64,000 nucleotides of DNA, from positions 868,001-932,000 of the forward strand of contig JAJQJQ010000014.1 in NCBI GenBank assembly GCA_028622995.1, read 5' to 3'. Below the pieces are notes generated by a model that was not told where the DNA came from, searched no databases, and saw only the letters and a program-made list of their open reading frames with translations. The number at the start of each line of letters is the position of its first letter. Within the stretch, counting starts at the first letter, position 1. The DNA is from Panagrolaimus kolymaensis. Its lineage: Eukaryota > Nematoda > Chromadorea > Rhabditida > Panagrolaimidae. This document shows, one piece after another, positions 60,512 to 64,000 of the stretch. Both the position numbers and the translations under genes were made by a program.

Positions 60512-61346
60512 TTTTATTTATCTTAATTAGCGTCGATAAAAAAAGGCTTTTATTTTATTATCAAAGAATTACCCTGACTTTGTACCATCAAACTTTTTTC
60601 TGAATTTAGTATTTTATTATTAATTTTTTTTCTGAAAAATTGAGATTATCACAACCTCTCTATTTTGAATTATCTTTTCATTTTTTATAATATTTTTAAA
60701 TTCTATCTCAGCTTATAATTATTTTTAATAAAAGTTTACAGATTTTGTAGCAATGGTAAAAAAAATTCTTTTTTTAATAACTCATTATTATTTTATTAAT
60801 CATTTTAAAGACATTTTCAAATTTTTATAAAAATTTTCTTTCTCTTTGCAGTTGTAATTCTGTCAAAATCTCCACATTTTTTTACATATTTAAATTTTTT
60901 TTACAAACTATGGTAATAAATTTCTTTTTATTTTTTGACGTATTATTATTTCTCAAAACTACAAATAAAGAAAAACTTTGTAAAAAAAAAATGGTTGTAA
61001 CTTTTTTCTTTCCTCTTTTTTGGCGGATATAATTTTCACATGAAGTGTGAACCTTCAAATATAAAAAAAAGAAAAAAAGATTTAAAAAAAGGAAGGAAGA
61101 AAGAAATTTTTGAGAAGCTTGCTTACTATTTTGCTTGGTACTATTTTTTTTTTTTGAAAGAAAAAAATATATTTAAAAACAAAATAATTTCTTACAAAAA
61201 ACTGAAATCGTTTTTATAAAATCAAAAAGGAGAAAAAATTTGGCAACAACATCGCTTTTTTTGCTTTCAACAATTGTTTTCTTCTTTAACAACCCAACTT
61301 TATTTTTTATATATTTTTATCAATTTGAAATTTCCTTTAAAAAATT
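60512..61346. other. Intergenic, no gene seen
   Basis: AT-rich spacer between two plus-strand genes. It should contain the poly-A site of the F-box-like gene and the promoter of the receptor. No exon or RNA gene was found. Confidence 0.5.
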
Positions 61347-63771
61347 ATGGATGAATTTGACTTTACAACTTTTTCACCTCAGCCATTTCCATTTCCAAGA
61401 AGCAGTACACTTTCACCATTTGGTAATCGAGCAATATTTACTTCAGCAAATTTAAATGATCATTGGTTATTTTTATTTTTTCGAATGTTTATTGCAATTA
61501 TATCAATTATTGGGAATTCCGTCATTCTTTACATTGCTTTAAGATATAAAGATTTTCGTAGATCTAATTCTAATTGTTTAATTGCTTTATTAGCTCTCGG
61601 TGATTTATGTCTCGGTAAGTCGTCTCAGTTTTATCGGAGTCATTTATTTTGAAAATTAATTAAGAATCTTTCCATCGAAATACTTTTTATTTGAGACCAG
61701 CTTCGTTTTTTTTTGTTTTTTAGAAAAAAATTAAGTTATGCAACGAAAGAACCGAAATAAGTTTTTGTAAAATTTAAATATATTCTTTCAGGTTTCGGAT
61801 TATTCATTCGTGGCCTTTACAGTATCCAAGTAATCATAGATAATATTTATATTTATGAAACCACATTTTGTATTTGGATTTCATTACCACAAATTTATGG
61901 AATTGCTTTTAGTTATATAATATTTTTATCCATGGCTTTGGATCGGTGTTTAGCCATTGTAAATCCGATTCGATATGCTAAAAATAGGCTTACTGTAAGT
62001 TTTAGCCAAATGTAGCCTTGAAAAAAAAAAGAAAACGATTATAGTTTTACTGCAAAAAGCGGAGTATTGTTTTATGATGGGCTTTTTTGGATAATTATTC
62101 TCTAAAAAAAATTAAAAAATAGCTTCAATAACAGCGCTTAAATTTATTATTTTTTAAATAACTTCTCAAAACAAGCAAAATCTGCAATGGATTAAAATAA
62201 AAATGAGGGAGGTTAATGGTAAAGCTTTTCACGCAATTAAAGGTTTTGGTTTTTACGAATTTCTAACACCTACTACAAAAAATAGTTTCTAATTGTAATG
62301 CTTTAAAAAATATGAAGGCTTCTGAAACAGGAACTTTCGTTTTTGCAAAAAAATTAATGACTTTATTTTTTTAACATGCAATTATTTCTGCTGCAAAAAA
62401 AAAACTCATGATATTAAAGTTATACAAAAAAGTTCAATGACTTTTTTTTTTGTCTCCCTACTTACTTATTTTTATTTATAGATGCAAATATGGTTTAGCT
62501 TTCTCATCGGAGTTATATGCCCAACAATCATTTTTGGATTAAGTCTCACATCGGATCTCCATGCAAGTATATCTCAATGTGCAATAGGTTCATCAACAAA
62601 ATTATTTGATAAAATTTCAAGCATTTATGGATTTATTATTGCTGCTTTAGTTATTCGTGAGTTTATTATAGTATTTTTAAGAACTTCAAAAAATAATTTA
62701 AAAAGTTTCAGTTTTATATTCATTGGCTTTAATATTTTTGCATAAACGATTATCCATTTCTCGAATAGGTTCAAATGGATCAAATTTGGAATCCATTTTA
62801 AAAACCGAAAAAAGAGTATTTACTTATGTTGGAATTATTTTGGGATGCTTTTTATTTTTTTGCATTCTTCCTGTTGTTTCATTGATGATTTTACAGGTAA
62901 GCCTATTTCTAAAGTTATCTAAAATTAGGAAGCTCAAAAATAGCAGCGGCTTCAGAAGTGATTAACGTACTATAGCTATAAGAGTTGAGAAAGAAAAAAC
63001 ATTTGGATTGTAAATTTAAAAAAGAATAAAAAGAAATAAATTGTGCGTGTTTTGTATTTTCATGGATAATAAACCTTTTTTGATTGTAAAAGTTTTTAGT
63101 TAATTTATGGTTCCTTCGTTTTTATATTTAAAAACCCTAAATTTAAACAGAATCAGTTTAAAAAAATGATTGGCATTTTTGAGAGTCTTTTAAACTAAAA
63201 CTTTTTTATTTAGAAAACCAGTTTTAACATTTTTTATTTTCGGGATGAAACTCGACGTTATAATTTTTAGTTGCTTTGTTTGTTCATGTTTAAAAAAAAT
63301 AAATTAAGAATTTTTACTCTCGCAATATTTTGATATCTCAAAATTCTGAGATAGTTTTTTTTTGCATAGAAAAATTAACTTTGAACTTTTTAATCTCAAA
63401 CTTTGAAATACCACATGCTTGCTTTTTTGAGTTGGTGTTCATGAAATTCCAAAATCTCATAATCACATGAAATATTTTATTTTAAATTGTGCCTTTTTTT
63501 TATGACTATTTTAAAATACAAATCCTTAATTTTTTAGAGTTTCAATGTTCCCAGCGCATGGGTAGGCTATTTTAGTGTTTTCGCAGGACTTGGAAGTGGT
63601 ATAAATTCTTGTATAGGTATATTTGTATATTTACGTAAGCATCATGAAATACAAAAATATTTATCTCAAATTCTTCCCTCATGGTTGTTTAATGGTTTAT
63701 CAGGCAAAGTAGGAGATCATTCAACTACCAAAGTTATTTTCGTTCAATCCACAGCTTCTCATCATAAATAA
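61347..63771 (+). CDS. Serpentine receptor, Srsx-like GPCR
   Basis: Five exons, 61347-61614, 61792-61994, 62482-62656, 62712-62896 and 63538-63771, give 354 residues with matching phases. It has rhodopsin-like features: GNSVILYIAL in TM1, LIALLALGDLCLG in TM2, a Cys before TM3 (TTFCIW), and MALDRCLAIVNPIRY as the DRY-region block in which DRC replaces DRY/DRF. TM6-TM7 lie in the last two exons, and a soluble tail ends STASHHK. The pattern best fits the nematode Srsx family, the group nearest to ordinary rhodopsin-type receptors. It is unrelated to the B receptors of the array. Expected site: neuron or cilia membrane; ligand unknown. Confidence 0.82.
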
Positions 63772-64000
63772 AACTTAGCTAATGAATTGTAAATATGTAA
63801 ATTTTTGTTTCTAATTATACCATAAGTATATGCCATTTGAAATAATAAATTTTATCACGCCAATTATTTTTTTGTGATTAACATCTTTGGTATTTAATAT
63901 CGAATTTTTGAATGTATGGGATTTTGATGAAAATGATCCATTAAATTCATTTGTTATATATATGTTTAAATAAATCTTCAAATATAATATTTGCATTGCT
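63772..64000. other. Downstream flank of receptor gene
   Basis: AT-rich 3' region with AATAAA near 63,844. No further gene begins before the window ends. Confidence 0.5.

Noticed and set aside
1..64000. Bacterial-type features (operons with ribosome binding sites, CRISPR, riboswitches)
   Set aside because: Genes are intron-split and of nematode families throughout; no spaced short direct repeats or such regulatory folds were seen.

Overview
The window is nuclear DNA from a nematode. The base composition is very AT-rich. Genes are split by many short introns of 45-70 nt with GTAAG/TTTTAG-type sites, and several start codons follow a TTTCAG-like site directly, as expected for spliced-leader trans-splicing. 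The gene families are nematode ones: Srg/Srv-like and Srsx-like serpentine chemoreceptors, a CPG4-like Cys-rich ectodomain, and 'CKYF' F-box-like proteins. The last family makes me favour a clade IV panagrolaimid-type worm. That taxonomic guess is inference; nothing in the window names the species.

Positions 1-32,900 are a rearranged tandem array of three genes: A, a sterol O-acyltransferase-like MBOAT enzyme (+); B, a serpentine chemoreceptor (+); and C, an uncharacterised single-pass membrane protein (-). The order is A1(partial)-B1-C1-C2-[3.5 kb foreign insert]-C3-A2-B2-C4-B3(broken)-C5. All five C genes can be spliced into open frames of 650-667 codons. A2 lacks a visible start codon and N-terminus, and B3 is a 5'-truncated pseudogene with a destroyed splice acceptor. 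The foreign insert at about 10,592-14,116 is a chimera of a hAT transposase tail and a Helitron helicase fragment, followed by an orphan exon and AT-rich filler. A 789-bp solo LTR and a 346-bp unidentified element have inserted into array spacers; paralogous empty sites prove both insertions.

At the right edge of the array, the region upstream of C5 leads into an intact C-type-lectin-like gene (32,917-35,039). The same upstream sequence occurs next to C3 and C4, where it runs into a truncated SOAT or a truncated receptor instead. This suggests C and the lectin were the original divergent neighbours, and that the array grew by joining C to SOAT/receptor fragments.

The right half (35,000-64,000) is mostly single-copy: a Pmp3-family small membrane protein (-), a tyrosine-kinase fragment beside a mariner-like terminus, a two-module F-box-like protein (-), a short predicted mitochondrial protein (-), a 436-residue protein with a C-terminal SUMO-like domain ending RLRG (-), a 981-residue CPG4-like transmembrane protein (+) with a tRNA-Asp gene in an intron, a LIM-domain protein with two possible first exons (-), another F-box-like gene with a damaged splice donor (+), and an Srsx-like receptor (+). 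The long stretches at 44.8-49.1 kb and 56.5-59.6 kb hold no gene I can support.
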